Part shown: piece after piece, positions 23,102-32,785 of the stretch
Position numbering within the stretch: the first letter of the stretch is position 1
Layout: each line of letters begins with the position of its first letter
NCBI RefSeq assembly: GCF_000213975.1
Contig: NZ_GL892076.1
Span: forward strand, 1,002,555-1,050,854
Origin: Centipeda periodontii DSM 2778
Lineage (GTDB): Bacteria; Bacillota; Negativicutes; Selenomonadales; Selenomonadaceae
Length of the DNA: 48,300 bases
Direction: 5' to 3'
Position numbers and translations under genes: made by a program
Notes under the pieces: generated by a model
What the model was told of the DNA's origin: nothing
Database searches by the model: none
The model's input: only the letters and a program-made list of their open reading frames with translations

Positions 23102-24607
23102 ATGTGTGACATTCAGCATGAAATCAGCCGTCTCCTGCACTTTGCTCGTCAGAAAGGGTTGATTGCGCCGGAGGACGAGGTCTATGCGGCGAACCGCCTC
23201 CTTGATGTGCTGCACGTTGAGGAATATGTGCCCGAAGAGGTGGATGAAACGCTTGAAACGGCAACGCCGATTTTGGAGAATATGCTTGACTATGCGGCAG
23301 ATCATGGGCTGATCGAGGGCACGACGGATGAGCGCGATCTCTTCGATACGCGCATCATGGACTGCGTGATGCCGCGTCCGTCCGAGGTTGTGCAGAACTT
23401 TAAGGATCGCTATGAGCGTTCGCCGCAGGAGGCAACGGACTGGTACTATCGTCTGAGCATCGCCTCAAACTACATCCGCAAGACGCGCATCGACAAGAAT
23501 ATCGCGTGGAAGGCGGCAACGGAGTACGGTGATCTCGATGTGACGATCAACCTATCGAAGCCGGAGAAGGATCCGCGCGACATCGCCAAGGCGAAGCTCG
23601 CAAAGTCCTCCTCCTATCCGAAATGTCTGCTCTGCCGCGAGAACGAGGGCTATGCGGGGCGCGTGAACCACCCCGCACGTGAGACGCACCGTCTGATTCC
23701 GTTGGATTTCGGCGGGCATGAATGGTTCCTGCAATACTCGCCCTATACCTACTACAACGAGCACTGCATTGTGCTGAACAGTGCGCATGTGCCGATGGTG
23801 ATTTCGCGTGAGACATTCGAGAATCTGGCGGCATTCCTTGAGATTTTCCCGCATTACTTCGCGGGGTCGAATGCCGATCTGCCGATTGTCGGCGGGTCAA
23901 TCCTCTCGCACGATCACTATCAGGGCGGGCGTTATACCTTCGCGATGGAGCGCGCGGCGGTGGAGCAGGAATATCGCTTTGCGAACTATCCGAATGTGCG
24001 TGCAGGGCGTGTGAAATGGCCGATGTCGACGCTGCGCCTCACGTCCTCGGACAAGGGGGCGCTCATCGACCTCGCGGCGAAGATTCTCGCGGCATGGCGC
24101 ACGTACAGCGATGCCTCCGTAGAGATCCTTGCAGAGACGGACGCGCCGCACAATACGATCACGCCGATCGCGCGGCGGCGTGGCACGGACTTTGAGTTCG
24201 ATCTCGTGTTTCGCAACAACCGAACGACGGCAGAGCATCCGCTCGGACTGTTCCATCCGCACGCGGAGGTGCACCACATCAAGAAGGAGAACATCGGCCT
24301 GATCGAGGTGCTGGGGCTGGCAATCCTGCCCGCGCGCCTCAAGGATGAGATGGCACAGGTGCGTGCGGAGCTGCTGAAGGGAACGGAGGATATCTCAGGC
24401 GTCGCGATGCTTGAGAAGCATGCGGACTGGTACCGCACCCTGCGCGCGGCACATCCCGCCGTGACGGAGGAGCATGTGGACGGGATCCTGCGCGATGCGA
24501 TCGGCGCGGTGTTCCTGCAGGTGCTCACCCATGCAGGGGTGTTCAAACGTGATGCGGCGGGGATGGCGGCGTTCGACCGCTGGATTGAAAGTGTAGCAGG
24601 CGTGTAA
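23102..24607 (+). CDS. galT: Galactose-1-phosphate uridylyltransferase, type 2
   Basis: A 501-residue protein of the Firmicutes-type GalT (GalT class 2, about 490-510 residues), not the 350-residue E. coli type. It exchanges UMP between UDP-glucose and galactose-1-phosphate. Visible segments include RKTRIDKNIAWKA, CLLCRENEGYAGR, GGSILSHDHYQGG (His-rich active-site region) and AEHPLGLFHPHAEVHHIK. The ATG at 23102 has GGGAGG upstream and follows galE by 16 bp. An in-frame extension to 22883 would overlap galE and is rejected. Confidence 0.95.
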   Translation: MCDIQHEISRLLHFARQKGLIAPEDEVYAANRLLDVLHVEEYVPEEVDETLETATPILENMLDYAADHGLIEGTTDERDLFDTRIMDCVMPRPSEVVQNFKDRYERSPQEATDWYYRLSIASNYIRKTRIDKNIAWKAATEYGDLDVTINLSKPEKDPRDIAKAKLAKSSSYPKCLLCRENEGYAGRVNHPARETHRLIPLDFGGHEWFLQYSPYTYYNEHCIVLNSAHVPMVISRETFENLAAFLEIFPHYFAGSNADLPIVGGSILSHDHYQGGRYTFAMERAAVEQEYRFANYPNVRAGRVKWPMSTLRLTSSDKGALIDLAAKILAAWRTYSDASVEILAETDAPHNTITPIARRRGTDFEFDLVFRNNRTTAEHPLGLFHPHAEVHHIKKENIGLIEVLGLAILPARLKDEMAQVRAELLKGTEDISGVAMLEKHADWYRTLRAAHPAVTEEHVDGILRDAIGAVFLQVLTHAGVFKRDAAGMAAFDRWIESVAGV

Positions 24608-24639
24608 AACCTGAATTTTGGAGAGCAGAGGGGAACGAG

Positions 24640-25662
24640 ATGAAGGCGACGATCGTTGATGTGGCGCGGGAGTCCGGCGTCTCGGTGGCGACGGTTTCGC
24701 GCGTAGTGAACGGGAACTATTCCGTGCGAGAAAAGACGCGGCTCAAGGTGGAAAACGCCATCAAGAAACTTGAGTACGTGCCGAATCTTCAGGCACGCGA
24801 GCTGAACACGCAGCGCTCCTCAAGCATCGGCGTCGTTGTTCCAAGTTTTGACAATATGTTCTTTGCCCAGGTGCTTGACGGCATCGAGGAGCATCTGCGG
24901 CAGAGCTCGTACTCTCTGCTCCTCGCGTGTGCGCAGAACGATGCGGCGCGCGAGGAGGAGTGTGTGCGGGACTTCATCACACGCAATGTTTCGGGCGTTA
25001 TTGTCGTCAGTCCGAATACGGAGACGGCAGTCTCGGAGTTCTACGAGAACACGGCGGTGCGTCTGCCTCTGGTCTTTGTCAACAGTGCGCGCGAACTTGC
25101 GGGCATATCATACGTGACGAGCGATCAGCGCGGCGGGGCGCGTGCGGCGCTGGCACACCTTTTTCGCTACGGGCACGAGCGTATCCTCTTTGTGCAGGGC
25201 GAGAACAGTGACTCCTACCGCATCAAGGAGAAGGTCTACCGCGAGATCATGCGGGAGCGCGGGGCGTTCCATCCGGAGGACATTGTCAATGTCGGCGAGG
25301 GCAACCGCATCGAGACGGTGGAAAATACCATGTTCATCCTCATGGATATGATGCTCGATCTCGCACCGACGGCGATCTTTTGTTGCAACGATCTCATGGC
25401 GATGGGGGCGGTCAACGCCTGTCAGCGCATGGGGCGGCGTGTGCCGCAGGATATCTCGGTCATCGGCTACGACAACACGGCACTCAGTCGATATACCGCG
25501 CCCAAGCTGACGACCATCGATCAGAATATGGCCGATCTCGGGCGGGAGGCGGCACGACTCATGCTGAAGCAGATCGAGGAGAACGTGACGGAGAATGTCA
25601 TGCTTGCCAATACCGTGGTTGAGCGTGAGACGACGGGCTTTCGCGTGGAGGAAAATAAATAG
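24640..25662 (+). CDS. LacI/GalR-family transcriptional regulator
   Basis: A 340-residue regulator. The N-terminal helix-turn-helix and hinge (TIVDVARESGVSVATVSRVV then ARELNTQRS) are textbook LacI family; the remainder is a periplasmic-binding-protein-like sensor domain (IGVVVPSFDNMFFAQVLDGI, IFCCNDLMAMGAVNACQRMG). It lies between galT and the alpha-galactosidase gene, both on the same strand. It is the natural candidate to bind the three GAAAACGTTTnCTTT operators at 15404, 15451 and 20843. The effector is probably galactose or a galactoside, inferred from context. A CcpA-like role is less likely because the gene is inside the cluster. Confidence 0.93.
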   Translation: MKATIVDVARESGVSVATVSRVVNGNYSVREKTRLKVENAIKKLEYVPNLQARELNTQRSSSIGVVVPSFDNMFFAQVLDGIEEHLRQSSYSLLLACAQNDAAREEECVRDFITRNVSGVIVVSPNTETAVSEFYENTAVRLPLVFVNSARELAGISYVTSDQRGGARAALAHLFRYGHERILFVQGENSDSYRIKEKVYREIMRERGAFHPEDIVNVGEGNRIETVENTMFILMDMMLDLAPTAIFCCNDLMAMGAVNACQRMGRRVPQDISVIGYDNTALSRYTAPKLTTIDQNMADLGREAARLMLKQIEENVTENVMLANTVVERETTGFRVEENK

Positions 25663-25682
25663 CAATCGAAGGGGGATATCCA

Positions 25683-27908
25683 ATGAATATTGTATATCAT
25701 GAGCAGGGCAAGGTCTTTCATCTCTTCAACGACTCCATCAGCTACATCCTTATGATACTGCCGCACGGCGGGCTTGGATCGCTCTACTACGGCAAGGCGC
25801 TGCGCGACCGCACGGGCTTTGAGCACCTCTTTGAGCGCGTCCATCGCGGCATGTCTGCGTGCGTCTTTGCGGATTGCCGTGACTACTCTCTGGATGCGAT
25901 TCGACAGGAACTGCCAACCTACGGTTCGTCGGATTTTCGCCGTCCCGCGTTGAACGTATTGCAGGAGAATGGCAGCCGCATCCTCGATATGCAGTATATG
26001 GGATTTCGTATTGTGGACGGCAAGCCGAAACTCTCAGGTCTGCCCGCGACCTACGTGGAGTCGGACGATGAGGCAAAGACCCTCATCGTTGAGGTGAAGG
26101 ATGAGGTCACGGGGCTGCGTGCGGAACTCCTCTATACAATTTTTGCCGAGGGCGGTGCGATTGCGCGCAGTGTGCGCTATAGCAACGATGGGCAGGAAGT
26201 GCTGCACCTGCAGAAGGTCATGAGTATGTCGATCGACCTGCCCGATACGGAATACGACTGGATGGAGCTGACGGGAGCGTGGACGCGTGAGCGTCACGTC
26301 GAGATCCGTCCGCTTGCAACGGGCATCACGGCAATCGGCAGCCGTCGCGGGCACTCCTCGGGGCAGTACAATCCGTTTGCGGCACTCCTGCGGCGCGGGA
26401 CGACGGAAACGCAGGGCGAAGTGCTTGCGATGAGCCTCGTCTACAGCGGCAATTTCGAGATGCTCGCAGAGGTTGACAACCACGGTGTCACGCGACTGCA
26501 GGCAGGCATCCACAGCACGGATTTCGATTGGAAACTTGTGCCTGGTGTGGAGTTCCAGACACCCGAGGCGGTGCTCGTCTGGTCGGATGAGGGGCTGAAC
26601 GGCATGAGTCAGACCTATCACCGCCTCTATCAGTCGCGGCTTGTGCGCGGGCAGTGGCGCGAGAAGGTGCGTCCGATCCTCATCAACAACTGGGAGGCGA
26701 CGTATTTCGACTTTACGGAGGAGAAGCTGCTCACAATCGCGGACAAGGCGGCAGAGTGCGGCATCGAACTCTTTGTGCTGGACGATGGCTGGTTCGGCGC
26801 ACGCACGTCCGACTATGCGGGGCTCGGCGATTGGACGGTCAACCGCGACCGCCTGCCGAACGGCATCGACGGACTTGCGGAGAAGATCGAGGCGCGCGGC
26901 ATGAAGTTCGGCATCTGGGTCGAGCTCGAGATGGTCAACGAGGACTCCGACCTCTATCGCGCGCATCCGGATTGGGTGCTTTCCGTGCCGGGACGGCGCA
27001 AGTCGCTCGGGCGCTCGCAGTGCGTGCTCGACTTTTCGCGCAAGGATGTGGTCGATAATATCTATGGGCAGATGGAGGCGATTCTCGCGAGCGGCAAGGT
27101 CTCCTATGTGAAATGGGATATGAACCGCAGCATCACCGAGTGCTGGTCGCATGCGCTCCCTGCAGATCAGCAGGGCGAGGTGTTCCATCGCTACATCCTC
27201 GGACTTTATGATCTCTACGAGCGGTTGACATCGAACTTCCCCCATGTGCTCTTTGAGTCCTGCGCCTCGGGCGGCAACCGCTTCGACCCAGGGATGCTCT
27301 ACTATGCGCCGCAGACGTGGGCGAGCGACAACTCCGATGCCGTCGAGCGCCAGAAGATCCAGTACGGGACATCCATGTGCTATCCTGTGAGCAGCATGGG
27401 CAGCCATGTCTCCGTTGTCCCGAATCATCAGGTCAACCGCATGACGCCGCTCCATACGCGTGCGAATACGGCGTACTTCGGGACGTTTGGCTATGAGCTG
27501 GATCTCAATAAGCTGACTGCGGAGGAGATCGCCGAGGTCAAGGAGCAGGTCGTCTTTATGAAGGAGTACCGCGAGATCCTTCAGTTCGGCACGTTTTACC
27601 GCCTGCAAAGTCCTTTTGAGGGAAATGTAACGGTGTGGATGAGTGTGAGTGCGGATCAAAAGACGGCGATTGTCGGCTGGTACCGCACGCTGAACCGCGT
27701 GAACTACCGTTTTGAGCGCGTGAAACTCGCAGGGCTGCTGCCCGATACGCTCTACGTGAACAGCCGCAGCGGCGCGCGCTGCTATGGTGATGAACTGATG
27801 AACTACGGCCTCATCACGACGGACGGCACGGCGGGTGAGCCGAATGCAGAGAACGGACTTACCACAGACTTTGAGTCGCGCATCTACGTGCTGAAGGCGG
27901 TCGAATAG
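25683..27908 (+). CDS. Alpha-galactosidase, glycoside hydrolase family 36
   Basis: A 741-residue GH36 enzyme, the usual size for the AgaA/RafA type that works as a tetramer. It removes terminal alpha-galactose from melibiose and raffinose-family sugars. The nucleophile is Asp479 in KWDMNR and the acid/base Asp549 in ASDNSDAVER; FVLDDGWFGAR and CASGGNRFDPG are further signature segments. No signal peptide is present, so it works in the cytoplasm on sugar imported by the GPH permease. It follows the LacI gene by 20 bp and ends the cluster before a hairpin at 27926-27964. Confidence 0.96.
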   Translation: MNIVYHEQGKVFHLFNDSISYILMILPHGGLGSLYYGKALRDRTGFEHLFERVHRGMSACVFADCRDYSLDAIRQELPTYGSSDFRRPALNVLQENGSRILDMQYMGFRIVDGKPKLSGLPATYVESDDEAKTLIVEVKDEVTGLRAELLYTIFAEGGAIARSVRYSNDGQEVLHLQKVMSMSIDLPDTEYDWMELTGAWTRERHVEIRPLATGITAIGSRRGHSSGQYNPFAALLRRGTTETQGEVLAMSLVYSGNFEMLAEVDNHGVTRLQAGIHSTDFDWKLVPGVEFQTPEAVLVWSDEGLNGMSQTYHRLYQSRLVRGQWREKVRPILINNWEATYFDFTEEKLLTIADKAAECGIELFVLDDGWFGARTSDYAGLGDWTVNRDRLPNGIDGLAEKIEARGMKFGIWVELEMVNEDSDLYRAHPDWVLSVPGRRKSLGRSQCVLDFSRKDVVDNIYGQMEAILASGKVSYVKWDMNRSITECWSHALPADQQGEVFHRYILGLYDLYERLTSNFPHVLFESCASGGNRFDPGMLYYAPQTWASDNSDAVERQKIQYGTSMCYPVSSMGSHVSVVPNHQVNRMTPLHTRANTAYFGTFGYELDLNKLTAEEIAEVKEQVVFMKEYREILQFGTFYRLQSPFEGNVTVWMSVSADQKTAIVGWYRTLNRVNYRFERVKLAGLLPDTLYVNSRSGARCYGDELMNYGLITTDGTAGEPNAENGLTTDFESRIYVLKAVE

Positions 27909-27925
27909 GTTTTCATAGCGGGATG

Positions 27926-27970
27926 GGGCTGTTGCATGAATCTAAAAACTTCATGCAACAGCCCTGTTTT
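27926..27970 (+). terminator. Repeat-family hairpin terminator
   Basis: GGGCTGTTGCATGAA pairs perfectly with TTCATGCAACAGCCC, followed by TGTTTTTG. It belongs to the same family as 5325, 31879, 34181 and 42632, and ends the galactoside cluster. Confidence 0.8.
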
Positions 27971-28000
27971 TGTATGCATGCGTTTGAGAAGAATCAATCA

Positions 28001-28029
28001 TTGCATATTTGATTAAGTTTCGATAAAAT
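28001..28029 (+). promoter_or_regulatory. Promoter of purL
   Basis: A -35 TTGCAT (28001-28006) and -10 TAAAAT (28024-28029) are 17 bp apart. No purine riboswitch or PurR-like box was recognised in the 37-nt leader. Confidence 0.6.
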
Positions 28030-28066
28030 AGAGTATGGGAAACGGAATTAGAGGAGGAGGATTTCT

Positions 28067-31000
28067 ATGGCTGTCAAACGAATCTTTGTGGAGAAGCGGC
28101 AGGGGTTCTTCGATATCCCCGCGCAGCGACTCTGCAGCGATCTGGTGGAGACGTTCCGCCTGACAGAGCTGCGTGCCGTACGCATCATCACACGCTATGA
28201 CATAGAGGGGCTGAGCGATGAGGAGTTTGCTCGGGTACGGAACATCGTCTTTGCCGATCCACCGGTGGATACGGTCTATGAGGACGCACTGCCGGTCTTT
28301 CCCGATGCACACATATTCGCGATCGAGCCGCTGCCGGGGCAGTTCGATCCGACGGCGGCGGCGGCGGCAGAGTGCGTGCAGCTTGTGACGCAAGGAGAGC
28401 GGCCCGATGTGCGCACGGCGCGCGTCATCGCCCTGATTGGCAAGGTGGAGACCAGAGTCTATGAGCAAATCAAGGCGTATCTGATCAATACCGTGGAGAG
28501 CCGCGAGGCATCCCTTGCGATCCCTGCGACGCTTGAGAGCCGGGTTGCTATGCCGACGGACGTGGAGGTTCTCGCGCAGTTCAACGGATTCTCACGCGTC
28601 GAGCTCGAACGTTTCCATGCCGCACACGGCTTTGCGATGAGCGAGGAAGATCTCGAATTCGTTCAGCAGTATTTTCGCGATACGGAGCACCGTGCACCGA
28701 CGATCACGGAGCTGCGCGTGATCGACACCTACTGGTCGGATCACTGCCGTCACACGACGTTCACCACGGCGATTGACTCGGTGAATATCGAAAATGGATT
28801 CTTTTCCATGCCGATCATTGAGAGCTATCAGCGCTACATGGACGACCGCAAGGTGCTCTATCAGGGCGGCAAGCAGCGCGATATGACGCTGATGGACATT
28901 GCCGTCATCGGGATGAAGGCGCTGCGCGCCGAGGGAAAACTCGATGACCTCGATGCGTCCGAGGAGATCAATGCGTGCAGCATCCGTATCACCGTAGATG
29001 TGAATGGAAAAGATGAGGACTGGCTCCTCATGTTCAAGAACGAGACACACAACCATCCGACGGAGATCGAGCCGTTCGGCGGCGCGGCGACCTGCCTCGG
29101 CGGCGCGATCCGCGATCCGCTCTCGGGGCGTTCGTATGTCTATCAGGCGATGCGCGTGACGGGGGCGTTCGATCCGCGCGTGCCGATCGAGGACACACTG
29201 CCGGGGAAACTCCCGCAGAAGAAGATTACGCTCGGTGCGGCAGAGGGCTACAGCTCATACGGCAACCAGATCGGGCTTGCGACCGGGCAGGTTCATGAAA
29301 TCTATCACAAGGGATACCTCGCAAAGCGCATGGAGATCGGTGCCGTCATCGGTGCGGCGCCCGCCGCGCAGGTTGTGCGTAAGCGCCCTGTACCGGGGGA
29401 TGTCATCGTGCTTCTCGGCGGACGCACGGGGCGTGACGGCATCGGCGGCGCGACCGGCTCCTCGAAGCAGCATACGGAGAGCTCCCTGACCACCTCGGGC
29501 GCAGAGGTGCAGAAGGGCAATCCACCGACCGAGCGCAAGATTCAGCGACTCTTCCGGAATCCTGAGGTCAGCTGCATGATCAAGCGCTGCAATGACTTCG
29601 GTGCGGGCGGTGTTGCCGTTGCGATCGGAGAGCTTGCGGACGGGCTGACGATCAACCTCGACGCCGTACCGAAGAAGTACGAGGGTCTGGACGGTACGGA
29701 GCTTGCCATTTCCGAGTCACAGGAGCGCATGGCGGTCGTGCTTGCACCGAAGGATGTTCCCGCATTCCTGCGCCATGCGGACGCGGAGAATCTTGAGGCG
29801 ACCGAGGTCGCTGTCGTGACCGCAGAGCCGCATCTCGTCATGAAGTGGCGTGGGCAGACGATCGTACACATTGCACGCGCCTTCCTCGCGACGAACGGCG
29901 TGCGTCAGCACGTTCGCGTTATCGTTGATCCGCCGAATGAGAGGGCGCCCTATCTGCAGCAGGTGCCACCGGCGGTGAAACAGGTGGGACGCGATCTTGA
30001 GGATATGTGGCTCACGAACCTGCGCGATCTCAATGTGTGCAGCCAAAAGGGACTGGGGGAACGGTTCGACTCGACGTTTGGGGCTGCTTCCGTGCTTATG
30101 CCGTTTGGCGGAAAGTACCAGCTGACGCCGTCGGAGGCGATGGTGGCGAAAATCCCCGTGCGCCACGGACAGACGAATACGGCATCGGCGATGGCATTCG
30201 GCTTTGATCCCGATCTCTCGACGTGGAGCCCGTTCCACGGAGCTGTCTACGCCATTGTCGAGGCGGTGGCGAAGATCGTTGCCGTCGGTGGTGAGGCGAG
30301 CAAGGTGCGCCTGACACTGCAGGAGTATTTCGAGCGCCTAGGTACGGAGTCGAAGAAGTGGGGCAAGCCCTTTGCGGCGCTTCTCGGCGCGTTGCGTGCG
30401 CAGCATGAGATGGGCATTCCCGCAATCGGCGGCAAGGATTCGATGTCCGGCACCTTTGAAAACCTGAACGTCCCGCCGACCCTCGTCGCTTTCGCCGTTG
30501 CGGTCATGCACGCAAACGAAGCACTCTCGCCCGAGTTCAAATATCCGGGCAACAAGGTCATCATGGTGCCCGTTCCGCGTGATGCGCAGGATCTTCCGGT
30601 CTTTTCGCGGCTCAATACCAATTTCAAGAAAATACATGAGCTCATTGTCGAAAAGAAAGTGTTCTCTGCGATGAGTGTCGGGCGCGGCGGCATTGCGGCG
30701 ACCATTTCGAAGATGTGCCTCGGAAACAATCTGGGCTTTAAGTTCACCTCGTTCATTCAGCAGGATGATCTCTTCAAGCCCCTCTATGGAACAATGCTGC
30801 TCGAGGTCGCCCCCTCCTTTGACACGACAGCAAACCTCGTGGGAACGGGTGCCATCGAGATTGGAAAGACGCGCGATGTGCCGAGCATCATCACAGATCT
30901 GGACACGATTGTGCTCGCCGATGTGAAGGACGCGTATACAGAGCCGCTCGAGAAGATCTTCCCGACCATGATTCCTCAGGTTGTGCGTCAGATCGACCGC

Positions 31001-31858
31001 CCGACCTATGCGCCGTATACGAAGGGGAAGATCGTGGGCAGCTCCGTGAAGATTGCAAAACCGCGCGTCTGTATCCCCGTGTTTCCGGGGACAAACTGCG
31101 AATACGATTCCGCGCGTGCGTGGGAGCGTGTGGGGGCGATTCCCGAGATCTTCGTTGTGCGGAACCTCACGCCGAAGGCGGTCGAGGAGACCGTGTCAGA
31201 ACTTGCGGCGGCGCTCGCGCGGTCGCAGATCCTGATGCTGCCGGGCGGTTTCAGCGGCGGTGATGAGCCGGACGGCACGGGAAAATTCATTGCGGCGATG
31301 TTCCGCGCTCCCGCACTCACAGAGGCAGTGCAGCGTCTCCTGCGCGATCAGGACGGTCTGATCCTCGGCATCTGCAACGGATTCCAAGCACTGCTGAAGC
31401 TCGGACTCCTGCCGTATGGCAAGATCACCGATCTCGATGAGAATTCACCGACGCTCACCTACAACAACATCGGGCGTCACGTTTCCCAGACCGTGCGCGT
31501 GCGCGTTGCGTCGAACCTTTCGCCGTGGCTCTCGGGGGTGAGCGTTGGAGATACGCATACGATCGCTGTATCGCATGGCGAGGGGCGCTTCTACACCGAC
31601 GCCAAGACCGTTGCAAACATGCGCATACGCGGGCAGATCGCAACCCAGTACGTCAACGATAAGGGCGAGCCGACGCTCGAACAGCCGTACAATCCGAACG
31701 GCTCCGTCAACGCCATCGAGGGCATCACCAGCCCCGATGGGCGCATTTACGGGCGCATGGCGCACGCCGAGCGCATTGGAACGGATATCTGCAAGAATGT
31801 ACCGGGCGAAATGAATCAGATGATCTTTGAATCCGGCGTGTCTTACTTTATTCGATAA
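28067..31858 (+). CDS. purL: Phosphoribosylformylglycinamidine synthase, single-chain type
   Basis: A 1263-residue enzyme of de novo purine synthesis that converts FGAR, glutamine and ATP to FGAM. It is the one-chain form: an N-terminal PurS-like part (about 1-90), two PurL synthetase halves (TYWSDHCRHTTF, NETHNHPTEIEPFGGAATC, and SKVRLTLQEYF in the second half) and a C-terminal glutamine amidotransferase (about 1000-1263; VFPGTNCEYDSARAW, MLPGGFSGGDEP, and GICNGFQ with the nucleophilic Cys). The shape matches the clostridial-type synthase. AGGAGGAGG precedes the ATG. No other pur gene is nearby. Confidence 0.95.
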   Translation: MAVKRIFVEKRQGFFDIPAQRLCSDLVETFRLTELRAVRIITRYDIEGLSDEEFARVRNIVFADPPVDTVYEDALPVFPDAHIFAIEPLPGQFDPTAAAAAECVQLVTQGERPDVRTARVIALIGKVETRVYEQIKAYLINTVESREASLAIPATLESRVAMPTDVEVLAQFNGFSRVELERFHAAHGFAMSEEDLEFVQQYFRDTEHRAPTITELRVIDTYWSDHCRHTTFTTAIDSVNIENGFFSMPIIESYQRYMDDRKVLYQGGKQRDMTLMDIAVIGMKALRAEGKLDDLDASEEINACSIRITVDVNGKDEDWLLMFKNETHNHPTEIEPFGGAATCLGGAIRDPLSGRSYVYQAMRVTGAFDPRVPIEDTLPGKLPQKKITLGAAEGYSSYGNQIGLATGQVHEIYHKGYLAKRMEIGAVIGAAPAAQVVRKRPVPGDVIVLLGGRTGRDGIGGATGSSKQHTESSLTTSGAEVQKGNPPTERKIQRLFRNPEVSCMIKRCNDFGAGGVAVAIGELADGLTINLDAVPKKYEGLDGTELAISESQERMAVVLAPKDVPAFLRHADAENLEATEVAVVTAEPHLVMKWRGQTIVHIARAFLATNGVRQHVRVIVDPPNERAPYLQQVPPAVKQVGRDLEDMWLTNLRDLNVCSQKGLGERFDSTFGAASVLMPFGGKYQLTPSEAMVAKIPVRHGQTNTASAMAFGFDPDLSTWSPFHGAVYAIVEAVAKIVAVGGEASKVRLTLQEYFERLGTESKKWGKPFAALLGALRAQHEMGIPAIGGKDSMSGTFENLNVPPTLVAFAVAVMHANEALSPEFKYPGNKVIMVPVPRDAQDLPVFSRLNTNFKKIHELIVEKKVFSAMSVGRGGIAATISKMCLGNNLGFKFTSFIQQDDLFKPLYGTMLLEVAPSFDTTANLVGTGAIEIGKTRDVPSIITDLDTIVLADVKDAYTEPLEKIFPTMIPQVVRQIDRPTYAPYTKGKIVGSSVKIAKPRVCIPVFPGTNCEYDSARAWERVGAIPEIFVVRNLTPKAVEETVSELAAALARSQILMLPGGFSGGDEPDGTGKFIAAMFRAPALTEAVQRLLRDQDGLILGICNGFQALLKLGLLPYGKITDLDENSPTLTYNNIGRHVSQTVRVRVASNLSPWLSGVSVGDTHTIAVSHGEGRFYTDAKTVANMRIRGQIATQYVNDKGEPTLEQPYNPNGSVNAIEGITSPDGRIYGRMAHAERIGTDICKNVPGEMNQMIFESGVSYFIR

Positions 31859-31878
31859 GTTGATCCGGACAAAGAATT

Positions 31879-31920
31879 GGGGCTGTTGCACAAAGTTTTC
31901 TAGCTTCGTGCAACAACCCC
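31879..31920. terminator. Repeat-family hairpin between convergent genes
   Basis: GGGGCTGTTGCACAAAG pairs with CTTCGTGCAACAACCCC around an 8-nt loop, then TGATTTATTTT. It separates purL from the convergent kinase-like gene. Confidence 0.7.
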
Positions 31921-31924
31921 TGAT

Positions 31925-32785
31925 TTATTTTATCAATGACTCCTCGCTCAACTGCGCTCTGAGATTGTCCAGATACTCTGTGAGGCGCTCACGGCTGCCC
32001 TCGTGTGCGAGCTGCGCGATCACCGTCATGTGATGGCTGAGGTCGTGGCGCATACGGCGTGAGCTGCGCCAGAGCGCGAGCATCGTATGATAGCGTGCCT
32101 CCTCGGATTGGTGGATCATCTGTTCGTGAATCTGCTTCGCGTGAAGTGCGTTGCCCTCCTCCGTATAGTGCGTGAGGAGATTTGATACGCGCAGGTATTG
32201 GACGAGAGCGAGCGGGAGCAGCAGCCGCGCGGCGATGATCGTCGGCTGCACCGATGTGCCCGACGGGTCAGCGGTGACAGCGAGCGCCACGAGGATCACC
32301 TCATATCCGCAGAGATAGATCCAGAGCCGTCGATCGTCTTTGTGCAGCATCGGTGTGAGCAAATGGCGCATGGTGTGCAGTGCGGCGGGCAGGACGAGGA
32401 GAAACATCATGGGAACGAGAAGGCATTTCCACAGCCCCAGCGGCAGGCCTTCTCCGAAGAACTGCTCCGCCGCTGCTCCAAGCGTGCTCGCAAGCATCAG
32501 AAGAGGATAGACGAGCAGCGTGATCGAGAATACGCGCAGGGGGCTGTCACGTATCACTGCCATCATATAGATGATGGCAAGCGGTCGGCAGAGGAGTGCC
32601 GTCAGCGTCATACTCTGCACGGAGGACATCTGAATGAGCTGCGTCAGCGCAAGCAGGAGGACATAGCCGATGATGACGTGTGACCGTGCAAAGCGCAGCC
32701 GATCGCGAAAGATATAGAAAATCAAAAGATCGAAGGGCGGGGCGCATACGAGCGTGTGCAGCAGCCGAATCTCGAAGTCACTCAT
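31925..32785 (-). CDS. Membrane histidine-kinase-like protein with H-box but no ATPase domain
   Basis: A 286-residue protein (start at 32785; ATG 32806 lies inside the AGGAGG Shine-Dalgarno sequence). About seven hydrophobic segments fill residues 1-195, followed by a helical segment HYTEEGNALHAKQIHEQMIH and an AgrC/SpoOB-type dimerisation helix RRMRHDLSHHMTVIAQLAHE, whose phospho-acceptor His is about residue 247. The protein ends 39 residues after that His, so the GHKL ATPase domain is absent. It overlaps the upstream kinase gene by 8 bp. It may accept phosphate from that kinase's ATPase domain; this is inference. It could also be a degraded kinase or a decoy. Confidence 0.75.
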   Translation of the reverse strand: MSDFEIRLLHTLVCAPPFDLLIFYIFRDRLRFARSHVIIGYVLLLALTQLIQMSSVQSMTLTALLCRPLAIIYMMAVIRDSPLRVFSITLLVYPLLMLASTLGAAAEQFFGEGLPLGLWKCLLVPMMFLLVLPAALHTMRHLLTPMLHKDDRRLWIYLCGYEVILVALAVTADPSGTSVQPTIIAARLLLPLALVQYLRVSNLLTHYTEEGNALHAKQIHEQMIHQSEEARYHTMLALWRSSRRMRHDLSHHMTVIAQLAHEGSRERLTEYLDNLRAQLSEESLIK